Positions 24,295 through 36,600 of a stretch of DNA of 64,000 nt are shown here, piece by piece (position 1 is the stretch's first letter; every line of letters begins with the position of its first letter). This DNA comes from Alnus glutinosa (taxonomy: Eukaryota > Streptophyta > Magnoliopsida > Fagales > Betulaceae). Below the pieces are notes generated by a model. That model saw nothing but the letters and a program-made list of their open reading frames with translations, searched no databases and was not told where the DNA came from. Where the stretch lies: the NCBI RefSeq assembly GCF_958979055.1, contig NC_084887.1:23185044-23249043 (forward strand), read 5' to 3'. The position numbers and the translations under genes are program-made.

Positions 24295-25030
24295 ATGATA
24301 TATGCTCAATATACTAAGGAAACACAATGGAAAAGAGAGATATATTTATACTACTAGAAGGCCAGGCCAGGTGCTAGCTAATTCAATCAGAGTAAATGCA
24401 AAGAACGTCATGCAACATTTGTCATAAGCCTCCTATCATCGGGAGCCTTATCTGAATTTTTTCCAATTTTTTATTTTTAAATTAACAAATTAATGCATGT
24501 TTACGTACGTGCAAGTATGTTTCAAATTAATTAAAGTTGAAAACCTGGCGTAAAATTAACATTAAATGCAATTTAGCAAAAATAGGGAGTTCTCAAAGAG
24601 AATCTTTCTAAACAAGATTTCGTAATCTTTTAGTACTTATTACGTGTTCCCAGGTTTTTATAATTATGATTATAATTAATTAATCCACTTTAGGAATCAT
24701 TTTAACTTTAAACTTTCAAGTTGAAATAATTAATTACTATTTCTAATCTTATTAATTGTTTACACAGCAGTTCACATTTAATTGAGTTTGCTCGTATATA
24801 AGTTTAAATCACTATTAATTTTTAAACTGGGAATGAAAATTACTTTGCTTAATTAATTAATTAATTACTTTCCAACTGGAATCATGAAACCTTGCTTTAA
24901 ATTTATGACAATGTATGTAAAATAAGTTAGCAAGCTATTTAATTTACTTAATTAATACGTGTATTTTTGTTTTCTATTAATTGTTGAATGGAATATATAT
25001 GTTATGTTTGTTTATCTCAAACTAGTACAA
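24295..25030. other. Upstream region of the response regulator
   Basis: Bases 24331-24350 (minus) contain TATAAATATATCTC about 50 bp above the start codon, a plausible TATA box. Further upstream is AT-rich with several TTAATTAATTAA runs. No gene. Confidence 0.5.
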
Positions 25031-28000
25031 CAATTAATTAAGGTTGACCGAAAAGATAATCATCATGTTTTCTTTTTTTATTTTAAATGTATCTAACGCC
25101 TTTATTATGTCATAAGAATTATTTTATACTTGTAATTAAGGAGAAAACGACACCAAATATATATGAGAAGTAACCCGTAATAACGATATGCCTACTAAGA
25201 GTAGTGTTATTTAGTATATGGTTAGACGACTATTAAAAATATAAAAGTTTAAGGACTGATTTTCACTACCACGTCAATCATTCTAGTTATATGTCAGTCT
25301 ACTAAATAACATTATTTGCCTGCTAATCTTACGACTTAAACATAAGATCGATGTGTCGTGAATTTTTTAATACTATTAATATTCCACCTTCTTAATTAAT
25401 TAGCAACTTTTGAATCAATAAAAAATTCGCTGTGTTGTGAATCTTTCAATACTAATAACAACAATTAATTAAGATTGACTGAAAAGATAATCACATTTTC
25501 TTTTTGGATTTAAATGTATCGGGCGCTTTTATTATGTCATGAGAATTATCTTATACTTGTAATTATGAAGAAAACGACGCCAAGTATGATCAGAATTAAC
25601 CCGTAATAACGAAATGCCTATTAATTAGAGACTTTAGAGTAATGTTATTTAGTATACTGTGTTATACGACTGTCATGCAATGACATTCTATTAAGTAGCA
25701 TTACTCGCCTACTGATCATACATCTTAAACATATGATCGTTGTATCGTGAATCTTTTAATACTATTATTCCACGTTCTTAATTAGCAACTTTTGAATCAA
25801 TAAAAGATTCAATATGTTGTGAATCTTTCAATACTAATAACAACAATTAATTAAGATTAACTGAAAGATAATCACGTTTTCTTTTTGAACTTAAATGTAT
25901 CAGGCGCCTTTATTATGTCATGAGAATTATCTTATACTTGTAATTAAGGAGAAAACGACACCGAATATGAGAATTCACCCGTAATAACGGTATGCTTACT
26001 AATTAAAGTAATGCTATATATTTTTAGTATACTGTGTTATACAACTGTCATACAATGAAATTCTACCAAGTAGTATTAGTCGCCTAATGATCATATATCT
26101 TAAACATAAGATCGTTGTGTCGTGAATCTTTTAATACTATTATTCGACGTTCTTAATTAGCAACTTTTGAATCATTAAAAGACTCACTTTGTTGTGAATC
26201 TTTCAATACTAATAACAATAATTAATTAAGATTAACTAAAAAGATAATCACGTTTTCTTTTTGACCTTAAATGTATCGGGCGCCTTTATTATGTCATGAG
26301 AATTATCTTATATTTGTAATTATGGAGAAAACGACACCGAATATGAGAATTAACCCATAATAACGATATGCCTACTAATTAGAGACTTTAGAGTAATGCT
26401 ATTTAGTATACTGTGTTATACGACTGTCATGCAATAACATTCTACTAAATAGCATTACTCGCCTACTAATCATACGTCTTAAACATATGATCGTTGTATC
26501 ATGAATCTTTTAATACTATTATTCCACGTTCTTAATTAGCAACTTTTGAATCAATAAAAGATTCAATGTGTTGTGAATCTTTCAATACTAATAACAACAA
26601 TTAATTAAGATTAACTGAAAGATAATCACGTTTTCTTTTTGAACTTAAATGTATCAGGCGCCTTTATTATGTCATGAGAATTATCTTATACTTGTAATTA
26701 TGGAGAAAACGACACCGAATATGAGAATTAACCCGTAATAACGATATGCCTACTAATTAGAGACTTTAGAGTAATCCTATTTAGTATTAGGGTTAGCAAT
26801 TCGGGTTCACGGGTCGGGTTCGTGTCAACCCGACTGACCCGATTACATAAACGGGTTTGACACGAGCCCGACCCGATTATTAATCGGGTTGTGACACGCG
26901 ACCCGAACGCGACCCGATTAATAATCGGGTAACTCGAACACGACTAATAAACGTATCACCCTTTTACCCGACCGGACCCGACCCGACACGACACGGCATC
27001 AATTTCACTGTTTTCACATGTTTCAACCTTCAATTTTAGTTTTTACCTTCAATTTTTTTTTTTAATCGGGTTATATTCGTGTTGGCGGGTCAACCCGCGT
27101 AATCGGGTTATAATTGTGTTGGCGGGTCAACCCGCGGGTTGACCCGCCAAACACGATTATAATTGGGTCAACCCTATTTAGTATACTGTGTTATACGACT
27201 GTCATGCAATGACATTCTATTAAGTAGCATTACTCGCCTACTGATCATACATCTTAAACATATGATCGTTGTATCGTGAATCTTTTAATACTATTATTTA
27301 ACGTTCTTAATTAGCAACTTTTGAATCAATGAAAGATTCATTGTGTTGTGAATCTTTCAATACTAATAACAACAATTAATTAAGATTAACTGAAAGATAA
27401 TCACGTTTTCTTTTTGAACTTAAATGTATCGGGCACCTTTATTATGTCATGAGAATTATCTTATACTTGTAATTAAGGAGAAAACGACACTGAATATGAT
27501 AATTAACCCGTAATAACGGTATGCCTACTAATTAAAGTAATGCTATATATTTTTAGTATATTGTGTTATATAACTGTCATAGAATGAAATTCTACCAAGT
27601 AGCATTACTCGCCTAATGATCATACATCTTAAACATAAGATCGTTATGTCGTAAATCTTTTAATACTATTATTCGACGTTCTTAATTAGCAACTTTTGAA
27701 TCATTCAAAGATTCACTTTGTTGTGAATCTTTCAATACTAATAACAACAATTAATTAAGATTAACTAAAAAGATAATCACGTTTTCTATTTGAACTTAAA
27801 TGTATCGGGCGCCTTTATTATGTCATGAGAATTATCTTATACTTATAATTAAGGAGAAAACAACACTGAATATAAGAATTAACCCGTGATAACGATGTCT
27901 TCTAAGAGTAATGTTATTTATATATATAGTATACAATCTACTAAATAACATTACTCGCCTACTAATCATACATCTTAAACATGAAATCGTTGTGTCGTGA

Positions 28001-28080
28001 TTCTTTTACTACTACTATTTCACCTACTTAATTAACAAATTTTGAATCATTAAAATGTAACTCGTTTGCCCAAAATTTTG
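25031..28080. repeat. Tandem array, seven units of about 378 bp
   Basis: The landmark CAATTAATTAAG(A/G)TT recurs at 25031, 25462, 25844, 26219, 26598, 27373 and 27748. Spacings are 431, 382, 375, 379, 775 and 375; the 775 gap becomes 378 after removing a 389-bp insertion and its 8-bp duplication. Each unit has the same order: TTTTCTTTTTGAACTTAAAT, GCGCCTTTATTATGTCATGA, AACCCGTAATAACG, CATACATCTTAAACAT, and the short palindrome TTGAATCAATAAAAGATTCAA. The first unit is the most diverged. No long open frames. Origin unknown. Confidence 0.9.
26788..27176. mobile_element. hAT-like non-autonomous element with perfect 8-bp target duplication
   Basis: 389 bp, starting TAGGGTTAGCAATTCGGGTT and ending GGGTCAACCCTA, so the ends are short inverted repeats (TAGGGTT). 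TTTAGTAT flanks both sides (26780-26787 and 27177-27184). An 8-bp duplication is the hAT signature. The inside is rich in CGGGTCGGGTTCGTGTC and CGGGTTGACCCG words. It sits in one unit of the tandem array and restores the normal period when removed. Confidence 0.88.
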
Positions 28081-28579
28081 AATCATTATGGATCGAAGGA
28101 AATTAAACTCAAAGATTATTTTCAAATCTCTTGTTCTTTTCTTCTTCTTCTTCTTCTTCTTCTTCTTTTTGTTTGTTTTTGATTGCTGAATAACTTAAAA
28201 AATGTCTATAAATCCTAAACGAAGCCACCTGACACCACTTGTTGCGAAAATATAAGCCAGAAACACGACCAGCATGCAGTCTAAGGTAAACTGGCAACAC
28301 GTGTGCCAACGAAGCAAAACCACTCGTTGGAGCAGTTTGGCTGGCTTCTGGAAATATTGTGAGGATAGAAATGGACCCACATCCCATAAATGATACATAT
28401 CCATATTTACCGACCGTTACATGCATAGAAAAGGAAAATCGTCATAAATGGAGTTTATTACATTCTCATCATAACAATTACTCCTAATAAATTTTAGTTT
28501 CACTACCAAAAAAAAAAACAAATGTCATTTAATGTGGATTTTTTTATTTGTCATTTTATTAAACGAAATTAATTTATGT
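28081..28579. other. Intergenic with a (CTT)n microsatellite
   Basis: A (TTC)n run lies at 28138-28168. Minus-strand frames of 69-105 codons cross it but match no family I know. Confidence 0.4.
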
Positions 28580-28792
28580 TGGGACAAAAACTTCCTACAA
28601 ACCAGTTTGTAGGAAATTTTCTACAACCCACATATAAAAATGACGTGTGTTCTTTAAACATGTAAGAATCACATGTTTTTTATTGCTATTAAAAAAGCAT
28701 GTAAGAAACAAAAAACATGTGTTTCTCATATGTCAATATTATATGTGGGTTATAGAAATTTCCTACAAACCGGTTTGTAGGAAATTTATGTC
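28580..28792. mobile_element. Hairpin MITE
   Basis: The left arm ACTTCCTACAAACCAGTTTGT-AGGAAATTTTCTACAACCCACATATA is inverted at the right (TATATGTGGGTTATAGAAATTTCCTACAAACCGGTTTGTAGG). Each arm is itself a small palindrome (ACAAACCGGTTTGT). The target duplication is unclear. Confidence 0.7.
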
Positions 28793-28854
28793 ATTTATGT
28801 TGTAGACATCGTTGTTTATTATTAAACGACATAAATTTAACGTCTTTTATTTAT

Positions 28855-29348
28855 GGGATAATTGTACTATTGGTCTTTGGGATTGGCTAAAATTAAAAAT
28901 CATTCTATGTGGTTTAAAAAGTTTATAGAAGGTCCTTGTGGTAAACTATAATTACAAATCATTTCATTTACCGAGTTAACAAATTCTGTTAGCAGCCACG
29001 TCACCCCATTGGTCGGGGGTGGCCTAGCAACCCCCAAAGGTGGCAGCCACCACTTTGTATTTTTTATTTTTTATTTTTTTAAAAAAAAACCAAATATTTT
29101 GTTTTATTTATTTATATTTTTATTAGATTTTATATTTTTTAATTATAATGGACATGTGTCGGCTTTCCATTGGGTGTGACGTAGCTGACTAACGGAATCT
29201 GTTAACTTGGTAGATGAAAAATATGTTCAAAGATCAAAGACTGATTTGTAATTATAGTTTACTACAAAGACCCTCGATGAACTTTTTGAACCACAATGAG
29301 TGATTTGTAATTTAGGCCAACTACAGGGACCAATAGTGCAATTATCCC
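28855..29348. repeat. Foldback element with GGGATAATTG ends and a GGCCACC-type core
   Basis: It starts GGGATAATTGTACTATTGGTC and ends GACCAATAGTGCAATTATCCC. The arms match for about 130 bp (CTAAATTACAAATCA.., TTTGTAATTATAGTTTAC..). The core (28990-29060) holds GGGGGTGGCCTAGCAACCCCC and CCACGTCACC. It resembles the elements at 4.6-6.2 kb in plan and core. Confidence 0.78.
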
Positions 29349-29406
29349 TCTACTTATAAAAGACGTAAATAAAGTTTACGTCATTTCCAATGATTAAAAT
29401 TGCAAT

Positions 29407-30023
29407 TGTTGGTACAGTTTCCGGTACGGTGACGTGTTGCCTTGTGATTCGTTGCCTTCCTCGATGTTCGTTCTCCTCGTAATCTGCAAAATAACAAACG
29501 GCTCGTCGGGGGTGCCGACCGGACCCCCACTCCGATGCCTAAGTCAGTTCAAACTTATTTTCTGGAGAATATCAGTCATCTCAAGAGTTCAGAGAATCTG
29601 TTTTAATACCTGGCGTAGTAGTCTTATTTATAGGCTCACAGTTATAAAACTGCTAAAATACTTGGAGTATAATCTGATTAGGAGTCTGAGTCCTAGATCA
29701 CATAGTCTTTAATTTTATCTTTCTGATTAGGAGTCTGAGTCCTAGATCACATGGTCTTAAGTCTTATCTTCATAGAATTCAAATTGGGTAGTAGAGTCCA
29801 AACTGGATATGACACTCTCTTTAGCTAATGTCATTCTATTAGGTTCCTTATCCCATATTGGATGGGATAAAAGTCTATCTTGATATACTCGAGATATACG
29901 TCTTTTTGGAGATAACGAATGGTCTTATAAATTGGGTCTAATCTTGCTGGGCCGACCTGATGGGCTCGGCCCCCGATACTACCTTAGGCCCACATGTCTT
30001 TGGTGTTAACTTTATCCCCAACA
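29407..30023 (-). mobile_element. Solo LTR with 5-bp target duplication GCAAT
   Basis: A 617-bp sequence with TGTTGG and CCAACA ends is flanked by GCAAT on both sides (29402-29406 and 30024-30028). Read on minus it begins TGTTGGGGATAAAG and has a TATA box (CCTATAAATAAG, near 29628-29640), so it probably lies in minus orientation. A block of about 52 bp (GATTAGGAGTCTGAGTCCTAG) is duplicated inside. No internal region remains. The family is probably Ty3 or Ty1-type and cannot be told from the LTR alone. Confidence 0.88.
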
Positions 30024-30240
30024 GCAATTTTTGTCAAATTTGACTTCTTTTAATTTGTAAACGGTGACATAATTGTTAGTCTATGACCGTTGTTTGTACC
30101 AAATCGCATTGATTAAATAATTAAATTCATTTGATTAAAAAAGGACATCAATTTGAGACGTCATTTTAAGAAGAAGAAAAAAAGACTTGTGTAATTCACG
30201 TCATTCAGATAAAGCAAAACATGTCGTTTTAATTACATTA
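30024..30240. other. Short intergenic stretch
   Basis: No gene seen between the solo LTR and the MITE. Confidence 0.4.
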
Positions 30241-30627
30241 GAGCACTAGTAGCAGTTACCCTATATTGGTTCCCTTCCCTATATTTAAGGAAAATTTCAT
30301 GAAAAACATCAAAAAACCTCCCACAGCAGATGCCCTATATTTAGATGAGGGGGTTGGGAATGAATAGTGATTCCCAATGTATACATGTCTACTATTCATT
30401 CCCTATGTATTATTTTAATATAAAATAAGTATAATTAATTGATATAGGGAAGAGAGAAAAAGTAGGAAAGAAAGAAAAAGAATAAAATAAGAGTAAAAAA
30501 ATAATATTTAATTGATATAGGGAAAGGTAAGGGAATCTATTGTGGGGTATTTTTTTTATAGGGAAGTAAAAAGTAGTTTTGTTCCGTAAACATAGGAAAA
30601 ATGGTTGGGAATCTGCTGCTAGTGCTC
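30241..30627. mobile_element. Tourist-type (PIF/Harbinger-like) MITE, TTA target duplication
   Basis: The left end GAGCACTAGTAGCAG and right end CTGCTGCTAGTGCTC are inverted, with TTA on each side (30238-30240, 30628-30630). The arms continue with CCCTATA.. / TATAGGG. The TTA duplication fits PIF/Harbinger. Related to 31220-32203. Confidence 0.82.
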
Positions 30628-30757
30628 TTACAAAGGGACGTAAATCCCTCAATTTGTTAACGACGTCAATCTACTTCATTTCAGAGCATATTTAGTGGAC
30701 TCTCTAAATTTTTTCTAGATTTTAGTTCAAGAATCTACTTCTTCTTCTTTTTCTTTT

Positions 30758-30800
<43 letters not shown>

Positions 30801-31084
30801 AATTTTATCTATCACTTTTAAAAAACTTCATTCAGATAAAGCAAAACACCAAAAAAAAAAAAAAAAAAAAAAAAGGAAGAAGAAGAAAAAAAAAAAGAAG
30901 AAAAAAATTTCACGGCCAGTCATCTGGTTAGTCCCCCCCCCCCCCCCCAAAATAAAAAAATCACGCCCTAATTGAAACGATTTACGGTAACGTTTTTATT
31001 TTTTTTTTTATTATTTTTATTTTTTTGGTTGTGTGTAATGTTTGTCCACATTATGACAATCAAATAGGAAACTAAGTGATTCAG

Positions 31085-31117
<33 letters not shown>

Positions 31118-31216
31118 AAAAGAAAACGAAAAATAAAAATAAAAAGAAAAAAAAAGTGGACAAAAATTTACCGTCAACGGTATTCTAAAACCAAAACACA
31201 AAACCACGGATTCGGC
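30628..31216. other. Homopolymer-rich intergenic stretch
   Basis: It contains T-runs (about 30764-30793), A-runs (30850-30873, 31086-31114) and a C-run (30935-30948). Some words (AGAGCATATTTAGTGGACTCTC near 30684) look like one end of a GAGCAY-type MITE. No gene. Confidence 0.45.
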
Positions 31217-31219
31217 TTA

Positions 31220-31381
31220 GAGCATTACTAGCAGCTTTCCTACATGGGTTCCCTTCCCTACATTTTAGGAAAAATTTTAAAAAAGTCAAAAAATCTACAC
31301 CACAGCAGCTTCCCTTCCATTTTCCATTCCCTGGGAAGTGAACAGTTCTTCCCACTCTATTGTTTAATAATAAAAAATACA

Positions 31382-31429
<48 letters not shown>

Positions 31430-32203
31430 ACGCCTTTTCTCTCTCTCTTTCTCTGTAACACGCCTCACTTTCTCTCTCTCTCCCATTTCGTCATTCGCAA
31501 CAGTCACCGCCGACCTACCGACGAGCCCAAGCCACCGGATCATCAGCGCGTGCCGCCACAGAGATCGGTGCTCTCACCTCCACAACCGACCCATGATCTC
31601 GCCGATAATCCTCCTCTCCAACATGTACCAGCGGCCGGACAAACCCCCCACAGGTTTCAACCCTTCAAAATCAAACAACCCATCGACTCCAACCTCCTCC
31701 ATGTCGGAACCCACCACATCACCACCAATCAACCATCAACGACAAACAAAAACCCAATCCAAACACAACACCCTATCCCACCGGAAACCACCACCAAAAT
31801 ACACAAAAAAAAAAATAAAAAAAAATAAAAAAAAAATCCCCAATCAGTCCAAACGCGCCTTCACCTGGCATCCCAAACACGCCACTGCGCCTTCACCTTC
31901 CAGCGTCCACCAGTAGCCCACGACGAGAGAGGCGAGAGTGACAGAGATGAGAGAAAGAGTTGAGAGTGGCGAGAGTGACAGGCGAGAGAGGAAGAAGACA
32001 AAGACGGTAAAAAAAAAGAGAAAAAAAAAAGTTTATGGAATAAAGTAAAGTAAAATAAAATAATATATATGATTTTAATGATATAGGGAAAAGTAAAGGG
32101 AAGCTGTTGTGAGAAATTTTTTGATTGGAAAGTAAAAAGTGTTTTTGTTTCCTACATGTAGGGAAAATGACTGGGAAGAGAAGAGAACCTGCTAGGAATG
32201 CTC
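31220..32203. mobile_element. Large PIF/Harbinger-like MITE with a GC-rich insert, TTA target duplication
   Basis: The ends GAGCATTACTAGCAGC and CCTGCTAGGAATGCTC are inverted and flanked by TTA (31217-31219, 32204-32206). The arms (TTCCCTTCCCTACATTTTAG; GGAAGCTGTTGTGAGAAATT) match the element at 30241-30627, but the middle differs. It has a (CT)n tract and about 450 bp of C-rich sequence (31500-31920) that looks like a gene leader or first exon, with open frames of 107 and 194 codons. This could be a captured host fragment. Confidence 0.75.
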
Positions 32204-32206
32204 TTA

Positions 32207-32760
32207 GGTGCATTTCGTTACATTGGACCCCAGGATTTCGTTACATTGGACCCCAGGAAACAAAAAGACAACCCACTCACTCACTCAATTCAGCTTAAAC
32301 CTTCCATCAAGCTTTTCATTTGTCCAAACCAAAACAACAGAAGAAGTTAAGACTCAAAACTGAGTGTGTCTGTCTTCTTCTTCTTTCTTTCGAGAGGGAG
32401 ACGAGAGAGAGAGAGAGAGAGTTGGTGAACAAAAATCCAATGAGTGTATCTGTCTTAATTACTTTCACTTTCCTCCATTTTCCTGGCAGCCAAATTGAGA
32501 ACTGAACCAAGAAATTGAGTTGTATCTGTCTTCTTTTTTTGTTTTAAGAGGGAGACGAGAGAGAGAGTTGGTCCAAAAAATCCATTGAGTATATCTGTCT
32601 TAATTACTTTCACTTTCCTCCATTTTCCTGGCAACCAAACAGCGGTGTGATCTTTTTGTTCAAAGGGAAGTGGTGCGCAATATGCTTTATAGCCCAAGAG
32701 AGTGAGAGCTGAAGAGTTTTTTTTTTTTTTCAAAAGCTAAGAGAGAGTTAGACTACAACG
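32207..32760. repeat. Leader-like sequence with direct repeats
   Basis: ATTTCGTTACATTGGACCCC is repeated twice at 32213-32257. A block of about 145 bp is then duplicated: (GA)n, TTGGT, ATCCAATGAGTGTATCTGTC, then TTAATTACTTTCACTTTCCT and CCATTTTCCTGGCAGCCAAA, at about 32390-32500 and again at 32545-32645. No convincing protein frame. It could be a worn 5' leader or part of a repeat. Confidence 0.45.
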
Positions 32761-33687
32761 TTTCCTTTTAAAGAAGGGCTTGATTAAATCTCAGCCACCC
32801 ATTTGTTTTACAACACGGTGCTGTAGTTTTAAACTACAACACCTAAGCCGGATCCCAAAACCACATGCGAAAATAATTACCAGTACAAAAACTAGACCCA
32901 GACCACTCAATTAAATCACAACAAATAATTTCTAATTAACAAATTAAATTTTTCCCATATTCGGATTTAAAAAGGACTCCCCTAGCCTAGATAAGTTGAG
33001 GTAATTGGATAAATGTCTAAAATTTCTGAATGTCATATCACAAAATTACAGATAGGAATACGATCCTCTCTATTTTAAATGAAATGAATACTATCAATTT
33101 TATAATTAGGATTTAAAGTTGATGCATCTAATGATAGTGACAGAGCCACGTAGAGCCTTGGAGGCCCGGCCTCTCCGAGGCCAAGGTTTTCTCAAGAAAA
33201 AAAAAAGTTAAAATTCTACCCCTAAATGAAATTGGATAAGACCCTATTCCTTACAGAAATTACTAGTAGGAGGAAGGTCATTGTACCCGTAATCTTGAAG
33301 AACACACTGAAGTAATTTTTTTTTTAATATATTCCACTTGAAAAGAATCCACAATCCTTATAATACAATGATTGGATAAGGATTACTGCCTAAAGCATTG
33401 AAACTTGGTAATGAAAATCATGTTTTACTGAGTATCTCTATGTCTTTACATAAGCCTCTGAACTCTGGTTGTGTTTACTTTGTATTAACAATTTTATTTC
33501 ATCTTCTGTTGATGTACAACAATTGTAGCTGAGCAAGATGCTCTCCTTAAACTGTAGGATATACCAAAAAACAAGTACATTTAAATTACAAAAGAACAAA
33601 AATTGTTCAAATTTTCACCCAATGCTTCTTCTTTTTTTCTTCCCCCTTCTCACTTGAATAATAATTGAAAACCAGGATCATTGAATT
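32761..33687. other. 3' flank of the TraB-family gene
   Basis: No other gene seen. At 33140-33200 a GAGCCACGTAGAGCCTTGG / GGCCCGGCCTCTCCGAGGCC segment looks like a worn repeat. The 3' UTR of the TraB gene should lie in the right part. Confidence 0.4.
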
Positions 33688-36600
33688 CTATTGTCCACCT
33701 TTTATCTGTTCATATAATCCCCACAACAGAACACCAATCACGGTGTCTCTAACCAAGCTCTTAAGAAGACTATCAAGCCACCTATTGGAGCCATCACCAT
33801 CTGGACTCTTACCTGCAAGGTCCCGAAACCGCAAGTTTCCTTGGTCTGATACAAGTGCATATATCACACCATTCATGTGGCCCTTTCCAATCACCCCCAC
33901 CACTCTTTTACTATTATTCACAGCTTTGCTCCTCTTTAGTGACCATGCAAGGTACTGCAAAAGTAGCAGCCATATATCTCTTAGACGGCTGATTATAGGC
34001 CCTCAGGAAAGTGAAGCAGAAACATATTGATTTCGTTTTAGTTTGAAAGAAAAACAAAAAATACACTTAAATCAATGAGAATGTATTCATCTGTGTCAGA
34101 GTTGAAGTCATTTCAGGTTTCTAGTGGTGGCTGTGAACTACTTACAGTGTCTCGTTCATGTATAAGAGGCTGCAGGAGTGATGGAAATGAAAAACTTAGC
34201 TGCTCGTAGAGCTGCAAGGTGTCATCATCTGAACTTCGTACCTGCAATAGATTGTGGATATTCCAAATGGAAGAATTAAATTATTGTCACCATATAGTTG
34301 AAGCTTGAACTATGGTCTAAAATGCACGGGGTGGATATTACAGCCAACTCTAATTTTACATCTGAGAGCTAATAACTTTTCATTAATGCTTTTTTCCATT
34401 ACTGTTGCACTGCATGCTATTTTGTAGATCCCGTTCACAATTGATTATTCCCTTTTAAAGGCTTCCTATCCTGCTTCATAGCAGAGCAATTTGCAACTAA
34501 TCTGTAATTGATTCAGTTCCATCGGAACAGAAAACATACCTGTGAAAGTATTGGCATGGTCTATGTCCACGGATATGATTCTAGGATTGATAGAAACAGA
34601 AGTTTTGGTATAATCAGCCAACAATGACAATTTCCAGGTCAAAACAAATGTCATGGAGATGATGAAAAACAATTTCTGTAACCTACCCCAAATCAGATGA
34701 ACAAAGGCTTTCTCAAGTTCAATATATGAAATAGATGATCGAAGACTTAAAGTCATCACTTCATAATATTTCTCTAAACACAAAAGTATGAATAGGAATA
34801 GTGACAGCCATATGATTGTTATGTGAATGATTTATCGAACACGCAACGGGATAATTTGATAGGTTCTGACGGTACTTAGACTTTAGATTCTGAGAGAACC
34901 TAAACCTTTTAGATTCTGAGCGAACTTAAACCTTTTTAAACATAAGGTTTGGTATTAATTCTGTTTTCATAACAGAGATTGTGGAGAATTAAAAATTAAA
35001 AAAAAGGCATACCAGTTTGATTTTGTGAAAGTATAGAACATGTTATATAAAACCAAATTTTCTGAGGAAACCTAAGCAATGATGCAGAAATCTCTGAACC
35101 ATGAATCTCTCTCTCTCGCTCTCCCTCCCTCCTTATCAAACTTTAACAAGGAACATATTGGATCATCCAGGTAACAAATAAACTGTGGTAAGAGATCAAC
35201 CTTGAGACTGTTCCTAGACATATCAGATGATGATGTTATCCCACGAATAACTGAGGTCACTAAACTCAGTTTCTCAGTCCATGTCAGAGAATTCCAAGCC
35301 CTTTCAAGCTGCAAGAACACAAACGATGCAAACTGAAACTCTGTTTTCTGGAAAATTATGTACAACATAAAAAATCCAGCTTTTAGAAAGAAATACCAAT
35401 AAATATTCTAAAAATAGTGCATAATTGCTAACATAGCAACCAGAAGGACCAGAAATAGGATTTAAATTTAGAACCTAACTGGCATATTTTCACATAATTT
35501 GATCGCGTTGTCTCATGCGTATGTACATACCGTTATCTCAATTGGCCGATCCCCCAAAACAATTTGCGTGCCAAATTCTTCAGATACTTTTCGAGCAGCA
35601 CGAAACTACATTTTAGAGAACAAAATTGTAAGCTATTAATGCCATAAACAAACAAATTTATATGTTATTTTTTGAATCAACTACCTCATCACCAAAAGGG
35701 CGGTTGATATCTGAAGAGAGTTTTGAGGAAAAAACTGCCAGTAGTAGACGTAGTGCTAGAGCGGTTTGACCACCTGGCATTTGGATATTCAGTAACTAAT
35801 TTCATAAGCAGATAATCAAAATAAACAACAACTTGGTGCTTTGGTTACCCAAGTTTATGCTACGGCCAACAGCACCAAAAAACCCAGTCCCAGTCAAAGA
35901 AAACATATTTGAACGTAATTGTTGGCCAAGCTCACCGTCATTGGAAGTGTACATAATTCCAGCTCTGAAAATGAACCCTGCAACAATTGAAGTTAAGATG
36001 TGGATCGAAGATAAACAGATTTGACAATCATGTTAATTCTTATTGACATCTATCAAGTCAATCCAGGCACCAAAATAAATTATAGCAATTTCCAGATGAA
36101 GTGTGTGTCTTGAATCAACTTGCATTTATAGAAATCAACTTCCTGCATAAAGTGTTGGTTCTTTTTCTTGACATCAGTTCTAAGACTCATGCTTGCACCA
36201 TTTTGTTGCAGACTCATACCCATTTCATCAAATTCAAGCAGAGTGATGCAAGATGAGTTAAGGGCAAATGGCGTTTCCCCTGACCTGTGCCGTACATGGA
36301 GGAAGATTTACAGTAAGGCTAGCCTAGTTAGGATTGTTATTGTAAATTGTGTTGGATGTGAGAGCTAATGGTTCTAATTCTAGATAATAAGTGGAGGGAA
36401 CAGTGCGACTGGAGGTGGGATTTCTTGGAAATTTTTTACCTTAGTGAAAATTCATCAGATACTTTTGCTTGCGAAACCATAACATGGAAAAGCAAGTGGT
36501 AGAAAGCTGTCAAAAATTCATAACAGTAGCATTGTCCATTTTTGGAGAAATATCTTTGGTTTATAGAGCAGCATTCAGTATACTAAACAAAATCTAATTG

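Noticed and set aside
31244-31828. 194-codon Ser/Pro-rich frame
   Set aside because: Crosses a (CT)n tract and ends in A-runs inside a MITE; kept only as possible captured sequence.
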